Source: Methylobacterium sp. Leaf123
Lineage (GTDB): Bacteria > Pseudomonadota > Alphaproteobacteria > Rhizobiales > Beijerinckiaceae
Assembly: GCF_001423405.1 (NCBI RefSeq)
Contig: NZ_LMNS01000009.1
Location: 1 to 64,000, forward strand
DNA length: 64,000 bases
Reading direction: 5' to 3'
Numbering within the stretch: the stretch's first letter is position 1; each line of letters begins with the position of its first letter. The position numbers and the translations under genes are program-made. This document shows, in pieces, positions 48,625 through 59,294 of the stretch. The notes beneath the pieces were generated by a model. It was not told where the DNA came from and did no database searches. It saw nothing but the letters and a program-made list of their open reading frames with translations.

Positions 48625-49198
48625 CTTACGCCCCCGCGCCTGAAGCTCGTCCGACGCTGCGAGAGCGAAGGCGAACCAATGTTCTGTTTGAGCCTTCCAC
48701 ACGCGCAATGCGGAAGCGGCTTGCTTCGTGAATCGTGAGTGAACCCAGGTATAATTTACAACTTATCCGGTGACCAAACCTGCCAAAGATCGCCAACCAC
48801 ACAGAGCTTCCTTTCGTCAGTTGGCAAAAACACAGATTATCATCCCTTCGAGGCCTCCCAACTGCATGGTGGAAGCCTCCACAGCCGCTATGCAGCCCGC
48901 GTGCCAACATATGACAGGATTTTGATTCGTCACAATCGATGCCGGAAGAATCCACGACATTTTCGTCGGTACATCTCGGCCGATTGCGGATGAAACCACG
49001 TTGATGAGATAACGCGGCCGGCGCCGAGAGAGCTGTGATGGATCGCGCGGACAGACTAAGTTGCGATCTTCAGCGAAACCGCCGCTGCGCCCTGATCTCA
49101 GATCGGTCCGGGCATCGGTCGGCAGCCGCTCGTGCGCGGGAGCTGCGCCGCCGTTCTCGTAGGAGAGACGCCGGGTGATCGGGCGTTTTACGGTGCGC
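48625..49198. other. Intergenic region, AT-rich, upstream of fecI
   Basis: About 570 bases, with 48720-49000 notably AT-rich. No gene supported, no repeats of note. It likely holds the fecI promoter and the 3' end of the ABC transporter unit. Confidence 0.4.
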
Positions 49199-50962
49199 TT
49201 ACGGCTGGTGTGACGCGGCCGACACCGGCGTCAGCGTCCAGTCGCCGCCCAGCTTCAGGGTCAGCATCTGAGCATGGTGCTCGAGGATGCCCGCACGGTG
49301 GCCGACACTCACGAAGCGCGCGCCGGTCGCGGCCAGGGTGCGGTAGAGATGCGTCTCGGTCGCGCCGTCGACGGCGCTCGTGGCCTCATCGAGGAGGACG
49401 AAGCGGGGCCGGGCGATCAGCACGCGCGCGAAGGCCAGCCGCTGCTGCTCGCCCAGCGACAGGATCTGCCCCCACTCTTTAACTGCCGAAAGTCCGCCGT
49501 GGATTGCCGCAAGATCGGGCAGACGCACCGCCGCCAGCGCGTCGAGCAGCACGGAATCGGCCACATCGCCCCCGTGCGGGTAGAGCAATTGCGTCCGCAG
49601 GTCCGCCAGAGTCACGTAAGGCCGTTGCGGCAAAAACAGGCAATCCGCGGCGGGCGGCATCACCACGCGGCCGGTGCCTCGGGTCCACAGCCCTGCCATA
49701 GCGCGCAGGAGCGAACTCTTTCCGACCCCGGTTCGCCCGACGATGACGAGGTTTTCGCCCGGCTTCATCGTCAGGTTCAGCGCTTGTACGAGCCGCTGCT
49801 CGCCCCCTGGCGTTTCGAGGCTCACACCGTCGAGGGCGACGGTGTCGGGGCGGCGTTCGATCTCGATCCGTCGGCCCGCGCCGGCCACTTGCTCCGCTTC
49901 GATCGCGTCGAAGCGCTCGACGATCTGTGCGATGCGCACGGCGTGCGGGGCGACCCCCGAGAGCGGCGCGAGGATGCCGAGCAGCGCGGTGGCCGTGGCG
50001 GCAACCGAGGTCGAGACCGCGATGCCCTGGGTCAAGGTGCCGAAATCAATCTCGCCAGCGAGCAGCCGGGGCGCCAGGACGAGATAGGGGATCGCCACCC
50101 AGACGATTCCGAACAGCAGCGGGGCCATATCGGTCACCGCCCGGCGGAACAGCGTGACGATGAGGTCCCGGCGCACCACGGCATCCACCTGCCCGTGCAG
50201 CCGGCCGCGCTCGGCCGGCTCGCCTTCATAGAAGGCGATCGCCTCGGCATTGGCGTGGACCCGGGCGAGGCCGTAGCGGAGGTTGCCCGCGGCCATCGCC
50301 GCCGCGTAGCGCAGGCGCACGAGCGGCACGTAGCCGAGATAGGTCGCCACGCTCTGAGCAAGGCTGACCGTGAGGACCACCAGCGCCAGTCGGCCGTCGA
50401 TCGAGCCGAGCACGGCGCTGCCCGCGACCAGCGCGCCGACCGCGCCCACGACCTGCATGGGAAGGCCGAAGAACAGGAACACGACCGTCGCGAGACTCTC
50501 CTGAATGCGCTGGTCGGGGTTATCGAGCCCGCCGCGCTGGGCGATGTCGTAGTAGACGCGCCCCGCGAGGTAGCGTCCCGCGATCCATTCCGTGAGCCAG
50601 ATCCGCCAGCCCTTGGTGATCCAGGCGGTCACGATCATCGCGAGCCCGGCCACGAGGAGCTCACCGACGAAGAACGCCGCGTAGAGGAGGAACTTCCACT
50701 GGAACGTGTCCCAGTCGCGACCCGTCAGCGCGTTGGTCAGATCCTTCAGGGCATAGGACGAGCCTAAGTTCAGCGCGGTGCCGAGCGCTGTCTGGCCGAG
50801 AATCGCGGCCATGCCGATCCAGTAGGGCCAGGCGGCCCGGCGGGTCCAGAACGGCACGAAGAAGCGGGCGATGCGCCGCAGGAGCAGGAGATTGATGCCG
50901 AGATCCGCCTTCCGGGCGGAGGACGACACCGACGGGTCAAGGCGCGCGGTGTCCTCGCTCAC
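49199..50962 (-). CDS. ABC half-transporter, SbmA/BacA/YddA type (second of pair)
   Basis: 587 aa. N-terminal ABC_membrane_2-like domain with about six helices (ARFFVPFWTRRAAWPYWIGMAAILGQTALG; GGLDNPDQRIQES, the conserved DNPDQRI motif) and a C-terminal ATPase: Walker A GRTGVGKSSLLRAMAG, signature LSLGEQQRLAFARVL, Walker B FVLLDEATSAVD, His in SVGHRAGILEHH. GTG start overlaps the stop of its paralogue (GTGA at 50959-50962). The two probably form a heterodimer. Family members carry peptides, vitamin B12, fatty acids or siderophores; here the iron-regulatory neighbours point to siderophore transport. Confidence 0.85.
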   Translation of the reverse strand: MSEDTARLDPSVSSSARKADLGINLLLLRRIARFFVPFWTRRAAWPYWIGMAAILGQTALGTALNLGSSYALKDLTNALTGRDWDTFQWKFLLYAAFFVGELLVAGLAMIVTAWITKGWRIWLTEWIAGRYLAGRVYYDIAQRGGLDNPDQRIQESLATVVFLFFGLPMQVVGAVGALVAGSAVLGSIDGRLALVVLTVSLAQSVATYLGYVPLVRLRYAAAMAAGNLRYGLARVHANAEAIAFYEGEPAERGRLHGQVDAVVRRDLIVTLFRRAVTDMAPLLFGIVWVAIPYLVLAPRLLAGEIDFGTLTQGIAVSTSVAATATALLGILAPLSGVAPHAVRIAQIVERFDAIEAEQVAGAGRRIEIERRPDTVALDGVSLETPGGEQRLVQALNLTMKPGENLVIVGRTGVGKSSLLRAMAGLWTRGTGRVVMPPAADCLFLPQRPYVTLADLRTQLLYPHGGDVADSVLLDALAAVRLPDLAAIHGGLSAVKEWGQILSLGEQQRLAFARVLIARPRFVLLDEATSAVDGATETHLYRTLAATGARFVSVGHRAGILEHHAQMLTLKLGGDWTLTPVSAASHQP

Positions 50963-52731
50963 GACACCACCGCCGGCTCGGTCGAACGCACGGCCACCGG
51001 TGACAGCGTCCAGCGCCCCCCGGATTTGAGCGTGAGGATGTGGGTGTGGTGCGCGACGATGCCGAGCCGGTGTCCGACGCTGATATAGCTCGCCCCGCTC
51101 CGGGCCATGAGAGCGTAGAGATGCTCCTCCGTCGCCGGGTCGAGGGCGCTCGAGGCCTCATCGAGAAAGATGAAGCCGGGCCGGGCGACGAGGGCGCGGG
51201 CGAAGGCGACCCGCTGCTGCTCGCCGCCGGAGAGGATCTGGGACCAGTCCCGCACCGCCGAGAGGCCGCCATGGGTCGCGGCAAGGTTCGGCAGGCGCAC
51301 CGCTTCGAGGATGTCGAGGAGCGCCTCGTCGGACATCTCTTTTCCGTGCGGGTAGAGCAGTTGCGCGCGCAACGTTCCGCCGGTGAAGTACGGGCGCTGG
51401 GGCAGGAACAGGGTCTCGCCGGCCGGCGGCATGGCGATGCCGCCCCGGCCCCGGGTCCACAGGCCGGCCATGGCGCGCAGGAGCGAACTCTTGCCGACGC
51501 CCGTCTCGCCGACGATCACGAGGCTCTCCCCGTGCCGGACCGTGAGGCTCAAGCCCTGCACGAGCCGGCGTGCGCCGTCGGGCGTCTCCAGCGAGAGGGT
51601 CTCGACCGCCACGCGGTCGCTGTCGCGGCGCATCGCGATCCGCTGGGTGCCGGGCTGTGTCCGTTCGCGGGCCATGGCGTCGAACCGCTCCTGGAGCGGT
51701 GCGAGCCGGGCGACCCGGACGGCGAGTTCGCCGAACGAGGACACGATCAGGGACAATGTATCGATGACGCCGCGCATCATCAGGGTGATCGCGGTGGCCT
51801 GGGCAAGGTCGCCGTAGCTCATCTCGCCGGCCGTCACCCGCCCGCCGAGGACGAGATAAGGCAGGGCCATCCAGGCGAAGGCCAGGGCGGCGTGCACCGT
51901 CAGGGACAAGAGCGCCTGGAACCGATCAAGCCGGAACTGCCGGTCGGCAGCCGCGCCGGTCCGGTCCATCACCGCCCGCTTATCCATCACCTCGCCGCCG
52001 TAGAAGGCGATCGCCTCGGCATGGTCGCGGATATGGACGAGGTCGCGGCGCAGATCGCCTTCCGCCACCTGGACGGCGACTTTGCGCCGAACGATGGGCG
52101 GCACCGTGAGGGCGGTGGCGGCCACCTGCACGAAACCGAGCAATGGCACCACGAACAGGAAGCGAGGGTCGATGGAAATGAAAACGGCGATCGCCCCGCC
52201 CAGTCGCGCGATGACGCCGACCGTCCATTGCAGGATGTGGATCAGGTGTTCGATGAAGGGGCGGACGCTGTCGGCGATGCGCTGATCGGGGTTGTCGAGA
52301 TCGCCCTGCAGGCTGACATCGTAATAGGCGCGCCGGGCCAGATACTGGTCGATCACGTGCCGGCTCAGCCACCGGCACCACGCCGCCTCGACGAAGGCAT
52401 CGACGATGAAGCGTGTCTGCGGCAGCAGCATCTTCGCGGCATAGACGAGCAGGTAGGCCATCAGCGCCGCCTCGAACGCCGCCCCGTCACGGCTCAGCAA
52501 CGCATTCGTGGCATCCTTCAGGAGAGCCGCGGCGCGCACGACCAGATAGGACAACAGCCCCCCCTGGCTCAGCAGCACCGCGAGCCCGATCCAAGCCGGC
52601 CACGCCTGCGGCCGGCGCCAGAACGGCCACGTCAGCCGCGCGATGCGCCGAAAGAGACGTGCGTCGATTGCGTGGTCAGATGGAAATGCGGAAGTGTCAG
52701 ACACCATTGCCGGAAACTCTACATCCTCCAA
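50959..52731 (-). CDS. ABC half-transporter, SbmA/BacA/YddA type (first of pair)
   Basis: 590 aa, paralogue of the next gene. Membrane domain with DNPDQRIADSVRPF and a GDLARI-like loop; ATPase with Walker A GETGVGKSSLLRAMAG, signature LSGGEQQRVAFARAL, Walker B FIFLDEASSALD and SVGHRLGIVAHH. Both ATPase sites look complete, so the pair may have two working sites. Start uncertain: ATG at 52731 has GGAGG immediately adjacent, and an internal ATG at 52707 (MVSDTSAF) is equally plausible. Lies between the receptor gene and the FecI/FecR genes, all on one strand. Confidence 0.82.
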   Translation of the reverse strand: MEDVEFPAMVSDTSAFPSDHAIDARLFRRIARLTWPFWRRPQAWPAWIGLAVLLSQGGLLSYLVVRAAALLKDATNALLSRDGAAFEAALMAYLLVYAAKMLLPQTRFIVDAFVEAAWCRWLSRHVIDQYLARRAYYDVSLQGDLDNPDQRIADSVRPFIEHLIHILQWTVGVIARLGGAIAVFISIDPRFLFVVPLLGFVQVAATALTVPPIVRRKVAVQVAEGDLRRDLVHIRDHAEAIAFYGGEVMDKRAVMDRTGAAADRQFRLDRFQALLSLTVHAALAFAWMALPYLVLGGRVTAGEMSYGDLAQATAITLMMRGVIDTLSLIVSSFGELAVRVARLAPLQERFDAMARERTQPGTQRIAMRRDSDRVAVETLSLETPDGARRLVQGLSLTVRHGESLVIVGETGVGKSSLLRAMAGLWTRGRGGIAMPPAGETLFLPQRPYFTGGTLRAQLLYPHGKEMSDEALLDILEAVRLPNLAATHGGLSAVRDWSQILSGGEQQRVAFARALVARPGFIFLDEASSALDPATEEHLYALMARSGASYISVGHRLGIVAHHTHILTLKSGGRWTLSPVAVRSTEPAVVS

Positions 52732-52905
52732 CCCAACTATTCACAAGCGAGCACACGCCATACGAGATTACCTTCGGCTGATTTTCGGTAAGGGCATCTG
52801 GCGCCGTTTGTTGTGCATGCATATTTCAGCATCAATTAGATTTAAGTTGGCAATAATGCATGGGAACATCAAGGGCCATCGCAGTTAATAAGATTCACCA
52901 AATGT

Positions 52906-55410
52906 CTAATCAAACGAATATTTTGCCTGAAACATAACGGTCCTTCCTTGTCCGATGCCCACGACCTGCGCTCCATAGCTCGGAGAGTAGTAATACTTAT
53001 CAAGTATATTGTTGAATTTTAGCTGCATGGACCAGCGATCGTAGTCATATCCGATCAGCGCGTCGGCCGTGACAAATCCAGGAATATTATAGAGAACCGG
53101 CCTATTGAATTGATCTCGATTCGAAGGGTCATTGGAGGTGCTATTCGAGTTCCCTCATCCGCCGAAGCCGAGCGTTACCCCTTGGAGCGGACCGCCCTGG
53201 AACGTGTAAGTTGTCCATAGGCTCCCCGTGAATTGGGGCCTTCCGGACAGAGCGGGAAGCACTTCGCTCGTCGCATACTTGGCGATGGCCTGACCGAAAG
53301 AAGCAATGAGATTCAATCCGGGATAGACTTCGCCTTGGACATCAATTTCAAAGGCCGTTGTCGAAAGGCCAGAAATCGGAATCGCAAATCGACAATCGGT
53401 CGGGTCACAAATTGCAGTGTTGTTTTCAAACATATCAGAATAAGATGTCGTGACGGTAAGCTTTTTATCAAACAAGAAAAACCGACCTCCGATCTCCCAC
53501 TGATCTGCTTCACCGGGCGGGAGCGGCTGCCCGTTCCTCTGTGTCGAATAGTTGGGCCTGAATCCGACGTTGCGGGAGCCGTAGACTGTAAAGTATGGAG
53601 TCACATCGAATGCCGCACCTGCGAGCCAGGAGAGCCCGCTTCCAAGATCTGGCAATATTTGACCGTTTGTCGGGTCTGGAACAAAGATTGGGTTTCTAAA
53701 TCTCTGGCGAAATCGATCGTATCGAACCGATCCAAGTATGTGAAGCCGGTTGTCCAAGGTATCGATTTGATCTATATAGTAATAACCTACACCATATGAG
53801 TTTCTCAAATCGACGTTCATGTTAGGCAGAAAGCTGTAATCAGGCACACTAATTAAAGGATAGTACGGCAATCCAGTGATGGCGTTCGTCGAGAGGCCCG
53901 CATTTCTGAGAGTCCCGAGAACTGTGCTGAGAGCTTGGTAGTCAATTCCAAATTTGGACGTCTGGCGAGCAAATCCCGCATCGTGCATGAGCGTAAGATC
54001 TGCCCGATTCGTGATCGTCTCAAAATCGTAAGGGAGATAGTTCTGGCTGGTTCGATATGTATTGATGGGATCGGACGCAGAGCGCCTTAGAGTCGCCGGC
54101 CATTGGAAAGAGTTGATCTCATTCTTTGATTTGCTGTAAAAAAAATGATTATTAAATGTCGCGTCAACACCCAGAATGTCACCAAAGCGAAGTGTCTGAT
54201 CGGAGTACACATCAATAGTTTCATCGATAATAGAAAGCCGGGGGTTGACATAAGGCACTCCCCGCGGAATTCGAAGGGGCCGCATGAGAGCCGAGTTATT
54301 AAAATTTTCATTCACGATCAAATTGGATGCTTCCACGAACGTGTACTGCCCCGGCAGTCTCCGCTCCTTCCTGTAACGAACACCGGCCAAGATGGAGATG
54401 TCGCCGTTGTCATAACGTACCGAGGGCGAAATTAAATATTGATACGCATCGCGATACCCTGCAAAGTTTTCATCGGCATGGTTGTTGGAAATATTGAAGC
54501 GAAATGTCAAATTTTCCGTGTCTGCGACGGGGCCGCCAAAGTCAAAGGCAATAGTTCGGTAGTTGAATGACCCATATCGAATCGTTGCATTACGAATAAC
54601 TTGATTTGTCGGCTGCTTGGTGGCGATGTTCACCGAGCCGCCCAATGAGCTTGCGCCGTTCAATATCGATGTTGGCCCCTTGAGTACTTCGACGCGTTCG
54701 ACATCGTCGATCGGCATTTGGCTGAAGCCGCTATTGAGCGCCCCATTGCTAAAGCCTTGCCCATTGATCGTGACGTTGTCAGCCGGTGCGCCTCGAATGA
54801 TAAAATTTTGCGAGCCATTGGCCGTCGTGCCGATTGTGACGCCGGAAACGTTTTGAGCCACATCACCCGCGTTGGTCGCCACCTGGGATCGGATGACATT
54901 GGAGGTGACTGCGTTCACGGAGAGCGGGATGTCCTTCGCGGCCACACCGGCAAGACGCACGGTGTCGCCTGCGCTTCCGGCTTGAAACCCGACATCGCCG
55001 AAGCGGGATACGCCCCCCTCGTCGGTCACGTCGATGGCGGCGATGTCGCCGAGCCCTGCCGCCGCCGCGGAGGGAGAGGCGCCGGTGTCGGCGACGACGG
55101 TGACGCTGCCGCCCGCACCCGGCACCATGCGCAGACCTGTCCCGGCCAGGACCCCGGCGAGCGCTTCGCGCACCGTCAGGCGGCCTTGAATGGCGATGGC
55201 CCGGCGTCCCGCAGCGACCTCGGGCGGGAAGGAGATCATGATGCCGCCCTGCCGCGAGATGGCGACCAGAGTGCGCGCGAGGTCTCCGGCGGGCATGTTG
55301 AAGTCGATCGGCGTATCGAGGCCGGCTTGTACCGAGCCGACGCTTGCCACCAACGCGACGATGACCGGAAGACCGGCCATGCACGCTGATTGCCCCCAAA
55401 GTCTTGACAT
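52906..55410 (-). pseudogene. TonB-dependent siderophore receptor with STN signalling domain, interrupted near its end
   Basis: Start ATG 55410 (AAGAGG upstream). Signal peptide (MAGLPVIVALVASVGSVQA region), STN domain about residues 30-110 (FNMPAGDLARTLVAISRQGGIMISFPPEV in the native, shown in part), plug (NVSGVTIGTTANGSQNFIIRG; VEVLKGPTSILNG) and barrel of the FpvA/FoxA class. At codon 752 the frame has TGA (53155-53157, after TLGFGG), then continues 82 codons (GNSNSTSNDPSNRDQFNR to MFQAKYSFD) to TAG at 52906-52908. The missing part includes the last barrel strands needed for outer-membrane insertion. Base composition drops sharply at about 54890: the STN part is GC-rich, the plug and barrel AT-rich. 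Confidence 0.8.
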
Positions 55411-55593
55411 CGCGGCCTCTTGAATTTGGCTCTCCACCCCCCTTGTCTGAGCCGGCGGCCAAATCCCCACGGTCGAGCTTGAAAAAAGAGTGCTGCCGCG
55501 TGCGGCGGACGCAGTCACGCATCCGCGACCGGGATCGGGGTGCGATCCGTATCCGGGGCGAGATGCGATGAGGGTTTCCCGCCTGGAGGGGGA

Positions 55594-56706
55594 TCAAGCT
55601 ACGAGTATCGCGTCGGGCGAGACGCCGCGTTCGAAGAAGGCCTCCACGGCCGCAATGTAGGGCTCGAGCACGAGGCCGCGCTCGGCCAGCCAGCGCGGAT
55701 CGAGATGGGTGCTGCGGTAGCGCTCGCCGGAATCGCACAGCAGCGTCACCACCGACCCCGTCTTCCCGGCCGCGGCCATCCCGGCGATGATCCGGGCGGC
55801 GGCCCAGAGATTGGTGCCGGTCGAGCCGCCGCAGGATCGCCCGAGGCGCTCCGACAGCACCCGAGCCGCGGCAAGGCTGGCCCGATCCGGCACCGCCTCG
55901 GCCCGGTCGATCAATTCGGGCAGGAAGGACGGTTCGCAGCGCCCGCGGCCGATCCCCTCGATGATCGAGGGCCGCCCGTCGGTCGTCCGCACCGAGCGGT
56001 CGGCGAGGTGGCGGTGGAAGACCGACGCCTCTGGATCAGCGAGGCAGAGCCGCGTCGTCAGCCGCCGGTAGCGGATGAAGCGGCCGATCGTGGCGGAGGT
56101 GCCGCCCGTTCCGGCCCCGACGACGACCCAGGCGGGGACCGGGTGCGTCTCCAGGGCCATCTGCGCGAAGATCGACTCGGCGATGTTGTTGTTGCCGCGC
56201 CAGTCCGTCGCCCGCTCGGCAAAGGTGAACTGGTCCATGTAATGTCCGCCGAGGGCCGCCGAGAGACGTTCGGCCTCGGCATAGACCGCGCACGGGGTTT
56301 CCACGAAGTGGCAGCGCCCGCCGTAGCGGGTGATCTGCACGACCTTCTCGGCGGAGGTCGCCCGCGGCATCACCGCAACGAAGGGCAGACCCAGGAGCTG
56401 CGCGAAATAGGCCTCGCTCACGGCGGTGGAGCCGCTCGACGCCTCGACGATCGTGGTATCCGGCCCGATCCGACCGCTGCACAAGCCGTAGAGGAACAGC
56501 GAGCGCGCCAGCCGGTGCTTCAGACTGCCGGTGGGATGGGTCGATTCGTCCTTGAGGTAGAGGTCGATGCCGAGACAGGCCGGCAGCGGCACCCGCAGGA
56601 GATGGGTGTCGGCCGAGCGGTTGAAATCTGCCTCGATCGTCTCAATGGCGTCGTTGATCCAGCGGCGCGCGCGTGCGGTGCCCTGGAGGTCGGAGTCTTC
56701 GGTCAT
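55594..56706 (-). CDS. PLP-dependent cysteine desulfhydrase-like enzyme (Cds1 type)
   Basis: 370 aa, fold type II PLP enzyme related to cysteine synthase. Lysine in the opening [18 protein letters not shown] block, substrate loop [22 protein letters not shown], phosphate loop [14 protein letters not shown] and C-terminal LLCDSGERY. The extended N- and C-termini fit Cds1-like L-cysteine desulfhydrases. Likely releases sulfide or detoxifies cysteine. The start overlaps the stop of the upstream LysE gene (ATGA), suggesting cysteine breakdown coupled with cysteine/amino-acid export. Confidence 0.83.
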   Translation of the reverse strand: MTEDSDLQGTARARRWINDAIETIEADFNRSADTHLLRVPLPACLGIDLYLKDESTHPTGSLKHRLARSLFLYGLCSGRIGPDTTIVEASSGSTAVSEAYFAQLLGLPFVAVMPRATSAEKVVQITRYGGRCHFVETPCAVYAEAERLSAALGGHYMDQFTFAERATDWRGNNNIAESIFAQMALETHPVPAWVVVGAGTGGTSATIGRFIRYRRLTTRLCLADPEASVFHRHLADRSVRTTDGRPSIIEGIGRGRCEPSFLPELIDRAEAVPDRASLAAARVLSERLGRSCGGSTGTNLWAAARIIAGMAAAGKTGSVVTLLCDSGERYRSTHLDPRWLAERGLVLEPYIAAVEAFFERGVSPDAILVA

Positions 56707-57314
56707 GCGAGTCTCCCGGTCGCCTGCGCGACCCCGGCGCCGATCAGGAGAAGCCCCGTGGCCCGTCGGAACAAGCGCCCGCCGGTGCGGCGCAGAAGCG
56801 TCCCGGCCAGGGCCCAGCTCGTCGCCGAAACCAGGGAAAGGGCGCAGAATGTGGCTTGGAGCAGGACGAGTTGCGGCAGAACCGGCTCCGCTCCGTCAAC
56901 GAACTGAGGCAGCAGCGCGCAGAAGAAGGCGATGCCCTTCGGGTTGAACGCTGTCACGAGGAAGACGCCAACGAAGGGCCGCCCGCCGCAGGCTTGCTCC
57001 TGTTCTTGCCCTGAGGCTTGCGAAGCCGAGGCTCGACCGAACAGGACAGTGAGGCCGAGGCCGATCAGATAGACCGCCGCCGCGGCCTTGAGGAGCATCA
57101 GCAGGCCCGCGGAGGCCGCGAGCAACGCGCCGAGGCCGAAATTGCAGATGGTGAGGGCGGCGGCGTCACCCAGCACCGCGCCCGCGACGACGCGCGGAAG
57201 CGTGCCCCGGGCACGCTGGGTCGCGTAGCGCAGAATGAGAAAGGAGGTCGGCCCCGGCATCGCGAGCACGATGCAGGAGGTCGCCACGAAGGCGAGCCAC
57301 GCTTGGACGGACAT
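56703..57314 (-). CDS. LysE/RhtB-family amino-acid exporter
   Basis: 203 aa with five to six helices. Typical opening [26 protein letters not shown] with the Gly-Pro-Gly bend, and [25 protein letters not shown] in the middle (conserved NPK). Exports amino acids or related metabolites; given the co-transcribed Cds1-type gene, cysteine or a derivative is a reasonable candidate. Confidence 0.87.
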   Translation of the reverse strand: MSVQAWLAFVATSCIVLAMPGPTSFLILRYATQRARGTLPRVVAGAVLGDAAALTICNFGLGALLAASAGLLMLLKAAAAVYLIGLGLTVLFGRASASQASGQEQEQACGGRPFVGVFLVTAFNPKGIAFFCALLPQFVDGAEPVLPQLVLLQATFCALSLVSATSWALAGTLLRRTGGRLFRRATGLLLIGAGVAQATGRLA

Positions 57315-57512
57315 TTCTGGGCGTTCGGATCAGGCCGGAGCGGGGCACGCCGCGGGACGGCATCCCCGCGGCGGCAACGGATCGGAAGGGCTCGGGTCTC
57401 ACCCGCCGGCGCTGCGGTCTCGCCTCTCTGTGAAACGAGATGCCGAAATCCACACGCCTCCCGCGCATTTTTATCGAGATGCGCGAAAAATAACATTTGT
57501 AAGTTGTGCGTC

Positions 57513-58631
57513 TCAGGCGTCGGCGAGGCGGCACGTGTCGCCTTCGCAGATCACCGTCCGCGACGGAGCCGGAGGCGGCGGTGTCGGCGCGGCGGTCGCG
57601 CAACGCGCCAAAAAGGCGTCGATCTCAGCCAGCGCCTCCGGGGCCGCCTCGGCTTCGAGTGCGGCCTGCCGCGCCTCCGCGGCGCGGGACGCTGCCGCGT
57701 CCGATCGGCCCGAGGCGAGCAGGGCCCCCGCAAGGGTGTGCGAGACACGCATGACCAAGCCGGGCCGCGCCTCGGGGCCGATCAGGATCCGCACCCGCTC
57801 CAACGCCTCGACGCTCAGGGCCGCGCTGCGCTTCTGGGCGGAACCCTCCAGCGTCTCGATCTCGCTCATCAGGCCCGTGCCGATCCTGAAGAGCGTGTTG
57901 ATGTCGTCGGCCGCGGCGCGGGTGACCAGATGCAGTCCGTAGTCGTACTCCGCCTCGCTGCCGGATTTGAGCTGCTTCAACTTGCCGAAGCCGTGGGTCC
58001 GTTCGAGAGCAGGTTCGGCCGCGAAGGCCACGTCGTAGGCCCGGATGGCCCCCTCCCTGTCGCCCGCTTCGAAACAGGCTTTGACGGCCCGCTCCAGGGC
58101 CCTCGCTTCGCGGACTTTGTCCTGCACGATTTGGCGCCGATGGGCTTCGGCCTCGGCCGGCAAATCCCAGCGTCCCTCAACCACCGCCGCGAGTGGCTCG
58201 TCGATTTCCAGCGGGTGACCGATCCAGGCGATCCGGCCCGCGCCATTGACGATGAAGGCGGCCGGCACGCCCGGCTGGTAGGAGGCATCGCACCACGCGG
58301 CCCGCATCCACGTCCGCTGCGTGCCCTCGGCCGGCGCCCGATCGACGGCGATCCGGTAGCCGATCGCCGCGCCCTGTTCATCGACGAAGGCCCGCACTTC
58401 CTCGAGATCCGTCCATCCCACGGCGACGCCGATGAACGGCACGGCCTCATAGCGCTTCTGGAGTTCGGTGAGGTGCGGGATGCTGGCCTTGCAGGGTCCG
58501 CACCACGTCGCCCAGAACTCGACGACATGGACTTTGCCCGGAGTGAACACCGTGATCGGCTCCCCCTTCAGGAAGGTTTCGATCTCGATCGCCGGGGCCG
58601 CGCCGCCGACCAGCAGTTCCGAATGGGACAT
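57513..58631 (-). CDS. TlpA/ResA-like thioredoxin with C-terminal extension
   Basis: 372 aa. Thioredoxin-fold domain about residues 15-165 with the active site WCGPC (EFWATWCGPCKASIPHLTEL). The rest (about 180-360) is helical, TPR-like (ALERAVKACFEAGDREGAIRAYDVAFA). No signal peptide is visible, so probably cytoplasmic. Start at 58631 (MSHSELLVGG) with AAGAGG upstream; an upstream in-frame start adds a basic tail with no support. Role in thiol redox; partner unknown. Confidence 0.8.
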   Translation of the reverse strand: MSHSELLVGGAAPAIEIETFLKGEPITVFTPGKVHVVEFWATWCGPCKASIPHLTELQKRYEAVPFIGVAVGWTDLEEVRAFVDEQGAAIGYRIAVDRAPAEGTQRTWMRAAWCDASYQPGVPAAFIVNGAGRIAWIGHPLEIDEPLAAVVEGRWDLPAEAEAHRRQIVQDKVREARALERAVKACFEAGDREGAIRAYDVAFAAEPALERTHGFGKLKQLKSGSEAEYDYGLHLVTRAAADDINTLFRIGTGLMSEIETLEGSAQKRSAALSVEALERVRILIGPEARPGLVMRVSHTLAGALLASGRSDAAASRAAEARQAALEAEAAPEALAEIDAFLARCATAAPTPPPPAPSRTVICEGDTCRLADA

Positions 58632-58751
58632 GAGCGTGAACCTCTTGGGAGCCCGCGCCGGATTGCGGCGGGGCCGAACGAATGTCGGTTGGCCCCGGCG
58701 TCGGGGCGTGCGCATCCGGCCTGACAGCGGTGAAGTGACGGGGTCGATGGG

Positions 58752-59294
58752 TTACTTGCGCGGTCCGCGCACAGTCCGAGGCGGATTGGCCGGGACCGGT
58801 TCAGCCGGGACGGGTTCGGCAAGCACCGCCCCGCCCTCCGGGGCGAGGGGCGCGCCGTCCGGCCCCACTACCAGCGCGGCACCGTAGGGTCCGGTGAGGG
58901 GCTGGAACACCTCGTTGATCGGAGCGATGGCCGCGTCGAAGGCGTGGAGCCCCTCGGTGATCGGGGCGACGATCACCCCGATCGGCGCGAAGATCGCGGA
59001 GGCGATGTCCGGTCCGATCGCCTTCTCCGGCCGCGGGGGCCTCTGGCCCGGCGGAACGCCGTTGCCGGGCGCGAGGTCCGCCGGGGGCTTGGCTCCGGGC
59101 CCCATGAGGGCGCTGCGCGCCTCCGCCGACATCGGGCTCTCGGACGGCCGCCGCGGGTCGCCACCCTCCACCGGCATGCCGGGAGCGAGGGGAGCGCCCA
59201 ATCCCTGCGGCGATCCCTGTGGTATTGGCTGCGCCAAGGCCGCGCCCGGAAGGGCGAGGATCAATCCCAGGCTCGTCACGACGATCGATCTCAT
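58752..59294 (-). CDS. Secreted proline-rich hypothetical protein
   Basis: 180 aa. Signal peptide (LGLILALPGAALAQP, cleaved near residue 22), then a long Pro/Gly-rich segment and a hydrophobic stretch (about 97-115, IGPDIASAIFAPIGVIVAPI). The start overlaps the stop of the upstream M16 peptidase (ATGA), so it is the last gene of the tonB cluster. No recognised family; an envelope accessory protein is likely. Confidence 0.65.
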   Translation of the reverse strand: MRSIVVTSLGLILALPGAALAQPIPQGSPQGLGAPLAPGMPVEGGDPRRPSESPMSAEARSALMGPGAKPPADLAPGNGVPPGQRPPRPEKAIGPDIASAIFAPIGVIVAPITEGLHAFDAAIAPINEVFQPLTGPYGAALVVGPDGAPLAPEGGAVLAEPVPAEPVPANPPRTVRGPRK

